NCBI GenBank assembly: GCA_028571685.1 | Contig: CM053141.1 | Coordinates: forward strand, 132,770,833-132,834,832 | Direction of reading: 5' to 3' | DNA from: Heterohyrax brucei | Taxonomy: Eukaryota > Chordata > Mammalia > Hyracoidea > Procaviidae | DNA length: 64,000 nucleotides | Shown: positions 24,257 through 35,349 of the stretch, one piece after another | Numbering within the stretch: the first letter of the stretch is position 1 | Layout of the letters: every line of letters begins with the position of its first letter | Made by a program: the position numbers and the translations under genes | Notes under the pieces: generated by a model | Told to the model about the DNA's origin: nothing | The model's database searches: none | Seen by the model: only the letters and a program-made list of their open reading frames with translations

Positions 24257-25232
24257 ATATCTTTGTACAAAAATTTATGATAAATTTATCTAATAAGAGA
24301 TAGTTGTAATCTTCTGAAGAGAAAATTGCTGAATGACAGAAAACATGAACATGATTTGATTCACTGCTTTAGAACAAGTTTCCATTCTTAGCAAAAATAA
24401 GTGAAGTATTCAAATACTGCTTCTTTGATTTCTTTTTTTTTATGACAATATCAGCATGTCTTGTTATTCCTCTTGGTTTTCTTCTTGAAAATTTGTTTCT
24501 TCTACATGAATGCCCATTTCCTTATGCTTTTGCCTTTTGTTGCACAGTTAGTAGCATTCCATATATTTTCTATATGATCATCACCAATAAACGACTTCAA
24601 AGCTTGATGTTTCACTGTGCAATGTTCAAAATTGATTCCAGCTTCTCATATATACTCTTGTGTCTAATTGACCTCATCTCAAAATTCACACTAGAAAGAA
24701 AAAGATAATCCCACAAATTTCCATACAGTTGCCGTTGTTTATAGTGAATATAGGGAGATGCCGTATCACAGGAGTTAAAAATGAACTGCACCCTGAAGAG
24801 AGCTCAGCTGATTTCAAATCATCATGACCTTGCTACTGAAGGTGGTACAGAACCCACATGTGTCAGAGCTGACTGCACAACTAATAGTTCTCTAAATTTA
24901 CTTCCATATAGAATACACTGTTTAAAATAATTAAAAAGATGCTAATTTTGAAACTGATATCTATATTAAAACATAACAGTAAAATTGCAATTGTTTAGAA
25001 CTTAAGCTAACACGATTTTTTTGAGGAAAGAATATTTTACCTCAGAATTTTTTAAGAATCACCTATGCATGGTAATAGCAAAAGCTGGTTGGTTTTTTTC
25101 AATTTATTATTGATTTTAATATCTTTACAGTAAAGCCCCCACCTTTTTCCTACACCCAGCACTGACCACTCGCACAGACTTGTCTCTAGCATTCCACTGC
25201 AGTATACAGTTGGTTGCTTACCGACATGAACA
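24257..25232. other. Unassigned intergenic DNA
   Basis: No gene or clear repeat. The frame at 24,442-24,708 has a hydrophobic, Cys/Phe-rich product but no recognisable domain and no supporting splice or start context. Confidence 0.45.
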
Positions 25233-25458
25233 CAGATCAGGAGTTCTCAGTGTAAGCATTATTGACATTTTGGGCTGGATAGTTTCTATTCTACTGTACA
25301 GGGCTATCTTGCACATTGTTAAATGTTTAGTAGCATCCTTCATCTCCACCCACAAGATGCTAGTAGCATTCTGCCTTTCAGCTGTGATAACCACAAATGT
25401 CTCCAGACATTGCCAAATACCCTATGGGCAACAAAATCATCCCCAGTGGAAAACTACT
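25233..25458 (-). repeat. MER5A-type hAT (Charlie) DNA transposon remnant
   Basis: Read on the minus strand it follows the MER5A pattern (ctggggatgattttgttgcc, then tatttggcaatgtctggag, then cccaaaatgtcaataatgc). This is a small non-autonomous hAT element, long inactive. Confidence 0.8.
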
Positions 25459-25700
25459 GACATAGATTAATGAGGAGGCCAGTAAATAACCTTAGAGAAT
25501 AGCAGTATTTTATACAATGGGTAGATGAAAAAGGGACAATAAATTGTGTCTATGTGGCCAGGATAACATACAAAAAAGTCTAAATCCATAATCAGGGAAA
25601 ATAACTGAGCTTATTTCTCCACCTCTACTTTTTACCAAATATTATTGATTGAGCTGTGTCCCCATAAAATTTGTGTTGTAAATTCTAAACCCTATAACTG

Positions 25701-26030
25701 TGGTTGGAGCCCTAGTGACAAAATGGTTAAGAGCTCAGCTGAAAAAAAAAAAAAAAACGTACTGCCACTGAGTAGATCCTGACCCACAGTGACCCTATAC
25801 AGCTCAGAGTAGAACTCTCCCATAGAGTTTCCAAGGAGTGCCTGGTGGATTTAACTGCTGACCTTTCGTTAACAGAGTTTCCCAAGAGCTCAGCTGCTAA
25901 CCATCAAGTCACCAATTCAAATTCACCAGCCACTCCTTGGAAGCCCTATGAAAATTTCCCTACAGGGAAACCTCATAGGGTAGCTAGGCATGAGAATCAC
26001 TCAACGGCAATTAGGTTTGGCTTTAGTTTT
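25701..26030 (+). repeat. AfroSINE, split by a second AfroSINE
   Basis: The sense head (ggagccctagtgacaaaatgg) stops at ...aagagctcagctg (25,729-25,741) and resumes at aagagctcagctgctaacc (25,884 onward), ending in caacggcaattaggtttgg. The 13-bp repeat marks the insertion site of the antisense copy in between. Confidence 0.88.
25742..25883 (-). repeat. AfroSINE inserted into another AfroSINE
   Basis: Antisense copy beginning with the A-rich complement of the T-rich tail, followed by actgccactgagtagatcc, then gtttccaaggagtgcctgg. It is bounded by the 13-bp direct repeat of the host SINE. Confidence 0.88.
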
Positions 26031-26308
26031 TACACCTGTGATTATAATCCCATTTGAGAATAGGTTTCTTTGTCATGTAAATGAGTTAGTATGAGTCAAA
26101 GATGTCTCCCAACTCTAGCTCTTTTGAGCTATAAAAGATTAATCAAGCAAGAAAGCAATGAGACTAGAAACAAGGAATAAAAATACCATGCCACATGAAC
26201 ATCACCAAGGAGCCAAGGAACAGAAGCTGAAAAGAAACAAAGGCCTTCCCTCAGAACCAACAGAAAGAGAAAGCCCTCCCGTAGAGCCCACACCCTGAAT
26301 TTGAACTT

Positions 26309-26562
26309 CTACGCACTTTGGACATGTTGTCAGGAAACATCAGTCCCTGAAGAAGCATATCATGCATGGTAGAGTGCAGGGTCAGAGAAAAAGAGGAAGA
26401 CCCTCAATGAGATGGATTGACACAGTGGCCGCAACAATAAGTTTAAGAATAAAAACAATTGTGGACATGGCACAAGACCTGGCAGTGTTTTGTTCCATTG
26501 TTTACAGGGTCGCTATGAGTTGGAACCAACTCGATGGCACATAACATAACAACAACAACAGG
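26309..26562 (+). mobile_element. RTE/BovB 3'-terminal fragment
   Basis: A 5'-truncated copy with cactttggacatgttgtcagg, then gaggaagaccctcaatgagatgg, then gggtcgctatgagttggaacc and an (AAC)n tail. Short terminal pieces like this are the typical product of incomplete RTE reverse transcription. Confidence 0.9.
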
Positions 26563-26574
26563 CCCCTAAACTGT

Positions 26575-26772
26575 GAAAAGCCCTGTTGGTGCAGTGGTTA
26601 GACACTCAGCTGCTAACCTGAAGTCTGCAATTGGAAACCACCAGTCACTTCATGGGAGAAAGATGTGGCAATCAGCTTCCATAAAGATTATAGCATTGGA
26701 AACTCTGTGAGACAATTCTACTTTGTCTTATGAGGTTGCTATCAATTGACATCGACTCAACGGCACTGTATT
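26575..26772 (+). repeat. AfroSINE, long variant
   Basis: Head gccctgttggtgcagtggtt, the longer-form internal block (gaaagatgtggcaatcagc, ataaagattatagc), and tail tcgactcaacggcac. Confidence 0.88.
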
Positions 26773-26865
26773 TTTTTTAACTGTGAGAAAATAAATTTCC
26801 ATTTGTTAAAGACAACTTCTTACGGATTTCTGTTATAGTAATACTGGATAATAAGTAAGACACCA

Positions 26866-27384
26866 GAGAAACTGCATGAAATTCCTTCAAGGAGAGGCTA
26901 AGTGACCTGTTAAATTTAACTCCTTGTCTCTGTCTCAATATTGATGGACAAGTGACACAACAGAATGTGACGAGCACCTCACTCTTTGATGGTCATATTT
27001 GAATTTTTAAACAATGATTTCTTTGCACAGCCTTTTACACTATTCACTTATTATCTCCCAGATTTCCATCTTCATGTTTACATGTAACTGCAACAGTATT
27101 TTGAAACCAGCTTCTACACTAATGTATTCAGATTCATGCATGTAAGTGATTTTTATTGGCCTCAAAAGACTTTGGTCCATATTTAATACTTTCAATAACT
27201 GAGGAGGTACATGCATAGAAAATATATTTAAAATTTTAATTTCCAGATTGAATAATATTTTGAAAACTTTTAAAAATGCATGAAACATCACTTAAATGTT
27301 TTAATCCATTAATGAAATACAGTGTAATTTATTACTTGGCTTTCATTAACTACTGTCCTCTGCTGACAATTTTCTCTGTATATC
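26866..27384. other. Unassigned AT-rich DNA
   Basis: No gene or recognisable repeat. Confidence 0.45.
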
Positions 27385-27640
27385 ACAGCTGCCTACTGAA
27401 GTCCCACCCCACCTTCAAAACCGAACCCAAATCCCACCCCCTCTGGGAAGTTTTTAGTCAAATTGCTCTCTCACTCCCCTCTAACAGTCCATTAGTACTT
27501 TATACTCTCTCCAGGCTATTTAATATAGATTTCCTTGGTATTAGAACTTTTTAAGTTACTACTCTGTAGGTCTATGGAGGACACAGACAATGTTATTCAT
27601 TTTCATTATCTCCTGATGAATGTAGGATATCATTTTGCAA
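27385..27640 (+). repeat. L2 LINE 3' end fossil
   Basis: It follows the L2 3' pattern (ttcaaaaccgaacccaaatcccacc, then ctgggaagttttt, then tctatggaggacacagacaatg). No open frame. Confidence 0.55.
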
Positions 27641-28004
27641 AATAGATGCCATAAAAAATGTACAAAAACGAATCAGAGTATGTTGAAAATAGACTCTGAA
27701 CTGGACTTTAATAATGTTCTCTGGTTTTAGCTTTATATTGCTGTAGGCTCTGTGGTAATAATCTTGAACTTACTTTAAGCTATCTAGTAAAGAATTAAAA
27801 ATGAATCACATTTTCACATACAGTTCATAGGTTACACAATGCAGTAGGCTCATCTATCACTGAATAAATAATAAACAATTAGGTGGATGGAAAAGAATGG
27901 ATGGTAGTCATAAATTAGTGTAATTTATATATTCATATAATGTTATAAAACACCACCACTGGTGATATTATGTCAAAAGACTCGTATTGCCCTCCTATTT
28001 CCTC

Positions 28005-28290
28005 TTTGACCTTAGGCATATTTAATATTTCTGAGTTATGAATCCATTATGTGTACCATGCCTATCTCACAAAGTTACTATCAAGATCAAATGAGATAAT
28101 GGAAGATAACAGCAGTTAAAATAAAAATTAAAAAAAACAACTTGAGTGTGTTTGTATTTTAATCACCACAGCAATCCTATGAGGTTGATTATCATTCCCA
28201 TTTTTAAAAATAAACTCTGGCACAGACAGAATTTCACATTGGTACCTAACTAGTAAGAGACAAAATTAGAATTTAATAGTAGTCTTATTC
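28005..28290 (+). repeat. MIR fossils, two pieces
   Basis: Bases 28,005-28,105 resemble the MIR core start (gaccttaggcatat, then tctcacaaagttactatcaag, then aatgagataatgg). Bases 28,155-28,290 resemble the MIR 3' part (caatcctatgaggttgattatcattcccatt). Old and non-coding. Confidence 0.6.
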
Positions 28291-28580
28291 CACAACTAAA
28301 GCTTGTAGCCAAAATGCTCAATTGCTAATTACTAGCTCCATCCATTTGAATCTTGTGAAACTTGGCTATTTGGCATTAATTAGCTATTTCAAATTTTTAA
28401 GATATCAAATCCCTTCAGTAGAAACTTTTCTAGAAATGAATCAGTTTATATTTCCTAGTGTATAAAGTAATAAATTTAATCAAAAACACTCCATAAAATT
28501 CAAGCGAAAGCAGTAGAATTGTAGGGGCTGATTTAGTCATTAGCTTACTCACTTACCCATTATCTATCCCCTATACAACA

Positions 28581-28752
28581 GGAGGAAACACTGGTGGCAT
28601 AGTGGGTTAAGTGCTATGTCTGTTAACCAAAAGGTCAGCAGTTCAAATCTGCCAGGTGCTCCTTGGAAGCTCTAGGGGCAGTTCTATTCTGACCTCTAGG
28701 GTCACTATGAGTTGGTCCCAACTCAATGGCAGTTTTTTTTTTTTTTTTTTTT
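28581..28752 (+). repeat. AfroSINE
   Basis: A full head-to-tail copy ending in caactcaatggcag and a T run (28,731-28,752). Confidence 0.92.
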
Positions 28753-28760
28753 AAATACGG

Positions 28761-28886
28761 TAGGAAACCGTGGTGGTTTAAGTGCTATGTCTGCTAGCCA
28801 AAAGGCTGGCAGTTCAACTTTGTGAGGCACTCCTTAGAAACTCTATGGAACAATTATGGGTTGAAATCAACTTGATGGCACTGTTT
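28761..28886 (+). repeat. AfroSINE, internally deleted
   Basis: A second copy directly after the first, in the same orientation. It lacks part of the body around the gggtcgc motif and ends gaaatcaacttgatggcac. Confidence 0.88.
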
Positions 28887-28975
28887 ATATATATGTGTAT
28901 ATATATACACACACACACATACATACATACACATACGGTAGCTGCTTACACTCTTGAATACACACACACACACAT
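28887..28975. repeat. (TA)n/(CA)n/(CATA)n microsatellite
   Basis: Runs of TATATG, CACACA and CATACATA follow the SINE tail. The short open frame across this region (28,782-28,988) is only repeat sequence. Confidence 0.9.
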
Positions 28976-29087
28976 TGTTGAATCCTAAATAAATCCATTA
29001 TTGGTCATTAGCAAATTTATTACTGTTCAGTAGCTCATTTTAGATCAAAAACTGAAAATTTAGGCATTAAAGGAATACAAGACCTAT

Positions 29088-29237
29088 AAATTCATTGCAA
29101 TCTAGTCAATTCCAACTCCGAGTGACCCTTTAAGGTGGTGTAGAACCGCCCCATGAGGTTTCCAAGGCTGGTCGATTCAAGCTGCTAACCTTTTTGTTTA
29201 GAAGCCAAACTCTAATCACTGTGCCACAGGTGCTCCA
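29088..29237 (-). repeat. AfroSINE, antisense
   Basis: Antisense copy with tctagtcaattccaactccg, then accgccccatgaggtttcc, then ctaatcactgtgccacagg. Confidence 0.88.
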
Positions 29238-30144
29238 CAAGACCTGCTGTATCTGTCTATTTTCCTTCTAATTCAAAAAGTGTTATATATCACAGGCCAT
29301 TTAGCTTAATTGCTGCAGTTTCAACCGGCATGTACAATTTGGAGAACAACACTGCCATCCAGGGGTGTGTGACTGAAAATACGAGCCACAGAAACTAAAA
29401 CTGCACTGGTTCTCAGCTTGTGATCAAACTCCCAGATGTGTTGCAAGCTGTTGTGAGCTGAATTACAAATAATGACTGGAATACTAAAGACTGTCAATTA
29501 TATGCTTCTAAAAAAAAATCACAGACTCCTAATAATAACTTCTGTTTTACCACTTACTGAAGTAAGGGAGATAGGGGACAGAATTAACAAACTTCTTGTC
29601 AGGAATAGCACACAGCTTTCTAGTATCAACAATAGTAAATATTAGAATGTTACGAATGTCCTACATGGAGAAAATGCTTTAAAGAGGTAAAATAATACGA
29701 TGAAAACAATGAAAACTAAAGAGGCATAAAATTCAGCAACCATTCCTACCCACTCACCCACCTCTGCCCAACTCTCCCAAACTCCCATCCACTTGGCAAA
29801 AAAAAGAAAAAACTCTAGAAAAATGGAAGGAAATTGCTTGGATTTGATTTAAACTATTTACCATAAAAAAATGAAATATCATTTCAAATGGTGAAATATT
29901 AAAGTCATTCCCATTAAAATCAGGTACAAGCTAGAGATACTATCGTTGCTGTCCCTGAACATTGTTTTAGATGTAAACGTAACAATACAAGAAAATTGAA
30001 TAATTGATAAAAGTACTGTAAAAGTGGTTTTCTTTGCTGATACTATGTTGCAAGCCTAGAAAATCCTGCTTTTTTCAAAATAAAAAGGACTTCTAAAAGT
30101 GAATGAATAACAAATAATACAGAGAAAGATAAATTCATAGCTCA
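29238..30144. other. Unassigned intergenic DNA
   Basis: No gene or recognisable repeat seen. Confidence 0.45.
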
Positions 30145-31376
30145 TACAACACCTGACAATTAAGTTTGTGAACTTGCCACTATACAAAACAACTCAGTAA
30201 GGTTTCATAACATTGGTATATCAGTGTCTCACAGCCATGTTTTTGTTGACATGTGGTGGTGTCTTGCTGAGAGGTGTTCATTATCATTGCATAGTTGTGT
30301 GCTGTCCTGAGAATCTTGGAAACTGAATCAGAGCAACAATTTCAGCCCAAGTTTATGGAAATAATGCCATGAGGAGAACAGCGCTGTACTAACAGATTAA
30401 ATGTTTTTCTGTGGGGAGATATAATGTCACTGATTAAGAGAGGTCAGAGCAGACAGCAACAAGCAGAACTGATGAAAATACTGCAAAAATTCATCAAATT
30501 GTGTGTCAAAATTATTGGCAGACTGTGAGACGCATAGCAGACCAAGCAAACATTGATACAAAAAGTTAAGAAAATGTTAACTGAAAATCTTGGCATGAGA
30601 AAGGTATGTACAAAAACGTTTCCAAAGTAGCTCAGTGATGAACAAAATCAAAGGGGAATCAGTTTGCCAACACCTTTTGCAGAGAGGCAAGACAACATTT
30701 TGAGTCATGTTAGATGAAACATGGGTGTACCAATATGACACTAAAACCAAGTGTCAAAGCGCACAATGGCAGTCAGACAATTCTCCAGACTAAAAAAGTT
30801 TAGTCAGTCCAAAGCAAGAGCCCAAAACAATGTTGCTAACCTTTTTTAATATCAGAGGGATTGTTCATTATGAATTTGTACCAGCTAGACAAATAGTTAA
30901 CCAAGTTTCCTATTTGGAAGTGCTGAAAGGCTGTGTGAAAAAGTTAGATGAAAACAACCGGAAAACCGATGACTCTTGTATCATCACAATGCACCAGCTC
31001 ACATGGCACTATCTGTGATGGAGTTTTTAGCTGTTAAACTAACAACTGTATTGGAACACCCTCCCAACTCACCTGATCTGGCCTCAATGACTCTTTTCTT
31101 TACCCCAAAATAAAATCTCAAAAGGAAGACATTTTTATGACATTCAGGACAACAAGGGTAATATGACAATAGTCTGATGGCCATTTCAGAAAAACAGCTT
31201 CAAAATTGCTTTGAAGGGTGTGTGAAAAAATGGTCCTGAAGGATGGACTAGGCACTGGCATCAGTGCATAGCTTCCCAATGGGAGTACTTCAAAGAACAC
31301 CACAATAATACTCAGCAATGACGTATGTAGCATTTTCTCTGGGATAAGTGTGCAAACTTAATTGCCAGACCTTGTA
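30145..31376 (+). mobile_element. mariner (Tc1/mariner) DNA transposon, dead but full length
   Basis: Both ends are present and bounded by TA. The left end (tacaacacctgacaattaag) and the reverse complement of the right end (tacaaggtctggcaattaag) match at about 24 of 31 positions. The internal frame at 30,830-31,018 encodes a piece of mariner transposase (FFNIRGIVHYEFVPARQIVN), where the motif usually read FFDxxGI has Asn instead of the catalytic Asp. The third catalytic region (HHDNAPAH in the family) is altered and frameshifted. No full transposase frame exists. Confidence 0.92.
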
Positions 31377-31669
31377 TCTATACTAGTAATAACTAATTTA
31401 AATAGAAATGTGAGAAAATATTTTCACAATTGCAATCAAAACAATGAGGATATATTTAAAATGTTATTTGTTTTTAAAGTTAATAGTAGCATGTGACACA
31501 ATATTCAAAAGATGCAAACGGATGCATGGGGAAAGATTTACTTATGTCCTCTAGCCACTGATTTCTTCTCCCAAGAACAGAGCTTCTATACAAAGAAGTA
31601 ACTGCAGTGTGTGTGTCTGTGTGTCTACATATCCTCTCTCCAAATACACATGAACAATAGTCTACCATA

Positions 31670-31870
31670 GTATAATGCCATTGGATTTCTTCACTAAACA
31701 ATATGTCACAAAAAGCCTTCCACTTGGATAAATACAGAGCTAAATCATTCTTCTTAATTAGGCCATTAATTTAATCAGTTGTGTACTGATGGACAGTTGC
31801 CTACAATATTTTATTATTGCAAACACATTAATGCCAAAGCCAAACACATTAATAACTAACCTTAAATATG
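31670..31870 (+). repeat. Old L1 3'UTR-like fossil
   Basis: It resembles old L1 3' ends (aaatcattcttcttaatta, then gtactgatggacagttgcc, then attattgcaaacacatt). Weakly supported. Confidence 0.45.
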
Positions 31871-32188
31871 CATATTTAATTTGTACCAGTATAACTGCAA
31901 GATACTTTTTTAAAACTGTAACTGCTAACTCAACAGGTATGTATTTAACAGCCTTAATGAGATATAATTGATAGACAGCAACTTGTACATATTTAAATTG
32001 TTTAATGTTCTAATACGTATATACACACTGTGAAACCATCACCAAAACTAAGATAATGAACATATCAATGACCCCCTACAATATCCTGATAACCCTTTGT
32101 GGGCTCTCTCTCCCTTATTCATCCCATTCCTCCTCCTCGCTTCTGAAGGCAGACATTGATCCATTTTTTGTCCTTATATATTACCCAC

Positions 32189-32935
32189 TGTCATGGACTG
32201 AATTATGTTCCCCCCAAAATATGTGCATCAATTTGGCTGGGCCATGATTCCCAGTATTGTGTGGTTGTCCTCTATTTCGTGATTGTAATTTTTCTATATG
32301 TCATAAGTCCTCATCTCTGCCTCTGGTTAATGGAGCAAGACTGGACAATGCTAAAGAGCATTATGGTAGGACTGTTTAACACAATTGGGAGCCGTGGTGG
32401 CATAGTGACTAAGTGCTACATCTGCAAACAAAAAGGTTGGCAGTTCAAATTCACCAGGTCCTCCTTGTAAACTCTATGCAGCAGTTCTACTTTGTCCCAT
32501 AGGGTCACTATGAGTTGGAATCGACTGGACAGCAATGTGTTTGAGTTTTTGATAACACCCTTATGAAGGTCATATCTTTGATCCAATGTAAAGGGAGTTT
32601 TTCTGGGGTGTGGCCTGCACCACCTTTCATCTTACAAGAGATAAAAGAAAAGTAAAGCAAGTGGAGCAGGTACAGCATACCACCAAAAAGTAGGGTCTGG
32701 AGCAGAGCAAGGCCTTTGGACCCAAAGTTCCTAATCTGAAATGCTCCCAGACCAAAGGAAGATATGCATTCTCACAAGTACCATGCACCAGAGCCAACAG
32801 AGAGTGAAAGCCTTTCCCTGGAGGCAGCAGCCTGAATATGGACATCTAGCCTACTAGACTATGAAAGAACAAACTTCTCTTTGTTGAAGTCATCCACTTG
32901 TGGTATTTTAGTTATAGCAGTGCTAGATGACCAAG
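32189..32935 (+). mobile_element. MaLR-like LTR inside the old L1
   Basis: Same family as 1995-2516: start tgtcatggactgaattatg with tgtgtggttgtcctctatttc, middle aaagggagtttttctggggtgtgg, end aaacttctctttgttgaag, then gtattttagttatagc. It is interrupted by an AfroSINE at 32,387-32,552. No retroviral internal region. Confidence 0.82.
32387..32552 (+). repeat. AfroSINE inside the LTR
   Basis: Complete sense copy from gggagccgtggtggcatagtg to ggaatcgactggacagc. The LTR reads on after it. Confidence 0.9.
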
Positions 32936-33075
32936 AGGTCCACCCAGGAGCTCTGTGGGGAAAGACCTGGTGATCTGCTTCCTACAGCCTAATAAGACCT
33001 ATAAGGCAGTTCTACTCTATCACACAGGTTAACTTTGAATCAAAAATCAATTTGATAGTATCAAAGAGCAACAGC
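32936..33075 (+). repeat. AfroSINE, 5'-truncated, long variant
   Basis: Begins within the body (ggtccacccaggagctctg), includes gaaagacctggtgatctgc, and ends tcaatttgatagtatc. Confidence 0.75.
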
Positions 33076-33374
33076 ATATACTACTTTGCATTTCCTAGAA
33101 TTTTAATAAATGAAATAATAGTTTTTCTCTGAATTCACTCACTCAACTTTTTAAAAATTATTTTGAGATTCATCAATGCTGTAGAGTATAAGGATATACA
33201 TATATACGTACACCTTTCTGACTTATCACCTATCTCATTACTCAGTATCTCACATTTATGATAATAGTAAAAGTCCTACTATGAAACTATTTTGTGTATT
33301 GACAATGTACATCTGGCAGTAATATACACTGGCAGTAATGAACACCAAGGTACAAGGTGAGAGCAATGCTGGCT

Positions 33375-33490
33375 TTCATGGTTTTGTCAACTTGGCTAGG
33401 CCACAATGCTCAGTGATTTAGCATTTACACAATTGTGTAATTTTGCATTTATGTAATGATATTCATCTTTTATTTTTGCATAGCACCAAT
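33375..33490 (+). repeat. LTR-like scrap
   Basis: It resembles the start of the repeat at 44,230 (catggttttgtcaacttggc, then aggccacaatgctcagt). Too short to name. Confidence 0.45.
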
Positions 33491-33521
33491 TTTGCACAAT
33501 GATCTGATCATTGGAACACGT

Positions 33522-34150
33522 TTTTAGGTGCTGTGAAGTCAATTCCAACTCACAGTAACCCTATCCACTACAGGACAAAACACTGTGCACCATGCCCACA
33601 GTCATTTTTATGCTTAAGCCCACTGTTGCAGCCACTTGTCAGACATCTGTCTTCCTGAAGGTCTTCCTCCCTTGTACTGACCACTTATTTTACCAAATGT
33701 GATGCCCCTCTTCAGGGGCTGATTCTTCCTGACCGCATGGTGAAAGTACGTAAGACGTAATATCTCTATCCTTGCCTCCAAGGAGCTCTCTGGTTGGACA
33801 GATCTATTTACTCTATTAGCAGTCCATGGTATATTCAATATTCTTCTCCAATACCACAATTCAAAGGCATCAATTCTTCTTCTGTCTTCCTTATTCACTG
33901 TCCAGCTTTTGCCGTATATAATGCAACTGAAAATACCATGGCTTAGGTCAGTCACATCTTAGTCTTCACAGTAACAACTTTACTCTTCAACACCCTAAAG
34001 ACATGTTTTGCCGTAGGTTTTCGCAACACACCTTTTAATTTAATGGTCACTGCTTCCATGGGCACTGACAGTGAAACAAGTAAAACGAAGTGTTTGACAA
34101 CATCAATCTTTTCTCCATTTACCATGATGTTCCTTACTGGCCCAGCTGTC
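33522..34150 (-). mobile_element. RTE/BovB LINE fragment, antisense
   Basis: Minus-strand frames at 33,614-34,176 encode SWTVNKEDRRRIDAFELWYW and related RT C-terminal sequence. The 3' end is at about 33,522 (taggtgctgtgaagtcaattcc). Broken by stops. Confidence 0.9.
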
Positions 34151-34547
34151 AAAAAGCGGGGAAAGGGTATATACATATCCCACAGCTTTTTTAATCATTC
34201 ATTTGTTGATGAACGTTTGGGGTGTTTCTATATGCCAGCTATTACAAATTAAGATTCTCCAAATACTCATATATTTCTCTGCATGGACATGTGCTTCCAT
34301 TTCTCTCAAGTCAATAGCTAGGAGAAGGCTTGGATCATGTGGCTGTTGAATGTATAATTTCTTTCAAAATTTTCAAACTGATTTTAAAGTGGTTGTACCA
34401 TGTTATACTCCGACTAGTGATTTTCCAGAGCTCTGATTGTTCCATATCCTTGTCATCATTTGTCATAATCAGATTTTCTACTTTTAGCCATTCTAATAGA
34501 TACGGTACAATCAATCTGCGCTCCACTAACTTACATTATTAACCCAA

Positions 34548-34722
34548 ACTAAAGCTTAGCAGTTCAAACGCACCCAGCAGCACCATGAAAGAAAGGCCTA
34601 ACCACCTGCTCCTATAAAGATTACAGCCAAGGAAAGCCTATGGCACAGTTCCACTCTGCAGCACTTGAAGTTACAAAGTGTCAGAATCTACTTCATGGTA
34701 ATTGGTTTGATTTGGCTTCTGG
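34548..34722 (+). repeat. AfroSINE, 5'-truncated
   Basis: It starts at gcttagcagttcaaacgcac, continues through taaagattacagcc, and ends in a diverged tail. Confidence 0.7.
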
Positions 34723-35199
34723 TAAGAGGAGTGTAATGGTACCACACTGTGGTATTAAAATCTCTACACTCTACGACCTTGGCCTTTTTGAGGAGCAGTC
34801 TACAAATAAGAAAATAATTACAATTCAGTTACGATCTAGTAAGGACAAAAACAACTATTATGTAAACTAATCAAACAAGAAGTCAGCAATTAATCTGTTT
34901 CAGCCCCAAATCACACATTAAACTATAAAAATGACAATTCAAATAAAAGTCTGAGGTATTCTAAGAGGAGCAAAATATCAAGTGTTAAAAGAACAGGCTG
35001 TGGAAAGAGCAGCTTTATGGGCACTAGGCCACACATTCACAAGCAGGCTCACACTTGGTTTCACGCTTGCTGGCTGCAATGTTCAAATTCTTAATTTTAT
35101 CTCTGAATTTGTGTTTTGTAAGTGAAGTTCAACAAGACAGTAGAACATTTACCAAGGGCTTGTAGTCTCAGTCACCTACAGCCCTATCTATCATGTTGT
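34723..35199. other. Unassigned DNA
   Basis: No gene or recognisable repeat. Confidence 0.4.
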
Positions 35200-35345
35200 T
35201 GTTACTGATAGTTCCTGTAGAGTTGATTTTGACTCACAGTGACCCCATGAAGGAAGAACAGAAGTTGCCCCCAGTGTTTTAAGGTCTATGACCTCTCAAA
35301 AGCAGGTCACCAGTCCTGTTTTCCACATTGCCTCTGAGTGTAGCC
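35200..35345 (-). repeat. AfroSINE, variant with gcaggtcaccagtcctg block, antisense
   Basis: Antisense copy: gtagagttgattttgactcac, then agcaggtcaccagtcctg, then tgcctctgag. The same variant is found at 61,988-62,150. Confidence 0.75.
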
Positions 35346-35349
35346 TCCC

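Larger units (their letters stand above)
25640..26865 (+). mobile_element. MaLR-like LTR interrupted by SINEs and an RTE tail
   Basis: LTR pieces lie at 25,640-25,700 (gattgagctgtgtccccataaaatttg), 26,031-26,308 (gattataatcccatttgagaatagg to ccctgaatttgaacttct) and 26,773-26,865 (ctgtgagaaaataaatttcc, then gatttctgttatag). They join up as one LTR once the later insertions are set aside: a SINE pair, an RTE 3' end and a second SINE. Confidence 0.8.
31958..34515 (+). repeat. Old L1 (L1M-type) 3'UTR, split by later insertions
   Basis: Host pieces, in order along the L1 3'UTR, are 31,958-32,188 (atgagatataattgatagac, then gtgaaaccatcaccaaaac), about 33,080-33,240 (atttcctagaattttaataaatg, then gagattcatcaatgctg) and about 34,180-34,515 (cattcatttgttgatgaacg, then aaagtggttgtaccatg, then tagccattctaatag). 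Between them sit an LTR with its own SINE, another SINE, an LTR-like scrap and an RTE fragment. Confidence 0.75.

Noticed and set aside
28581..28752. tRNA gene, from the A- and B-box-like motifs
   Set aside because: The motifs belong to AfroSINE; no intact cloverleaf or anticodon arm is present here or in the other copies.
28887..28975. CRISPR-like or regulatory short-repeat array
   Set aside because: It is an ordinary TA/CA microsatellite following a SINE tail in a mammalian genome.
30830..31018. Possible domesticated mariner transposase gene
   Set aside because: Only a 62-codon piece remains open, a catalytic Asp is Asn, and frameshifts surround it; no splice sites or host domain are joined to it.
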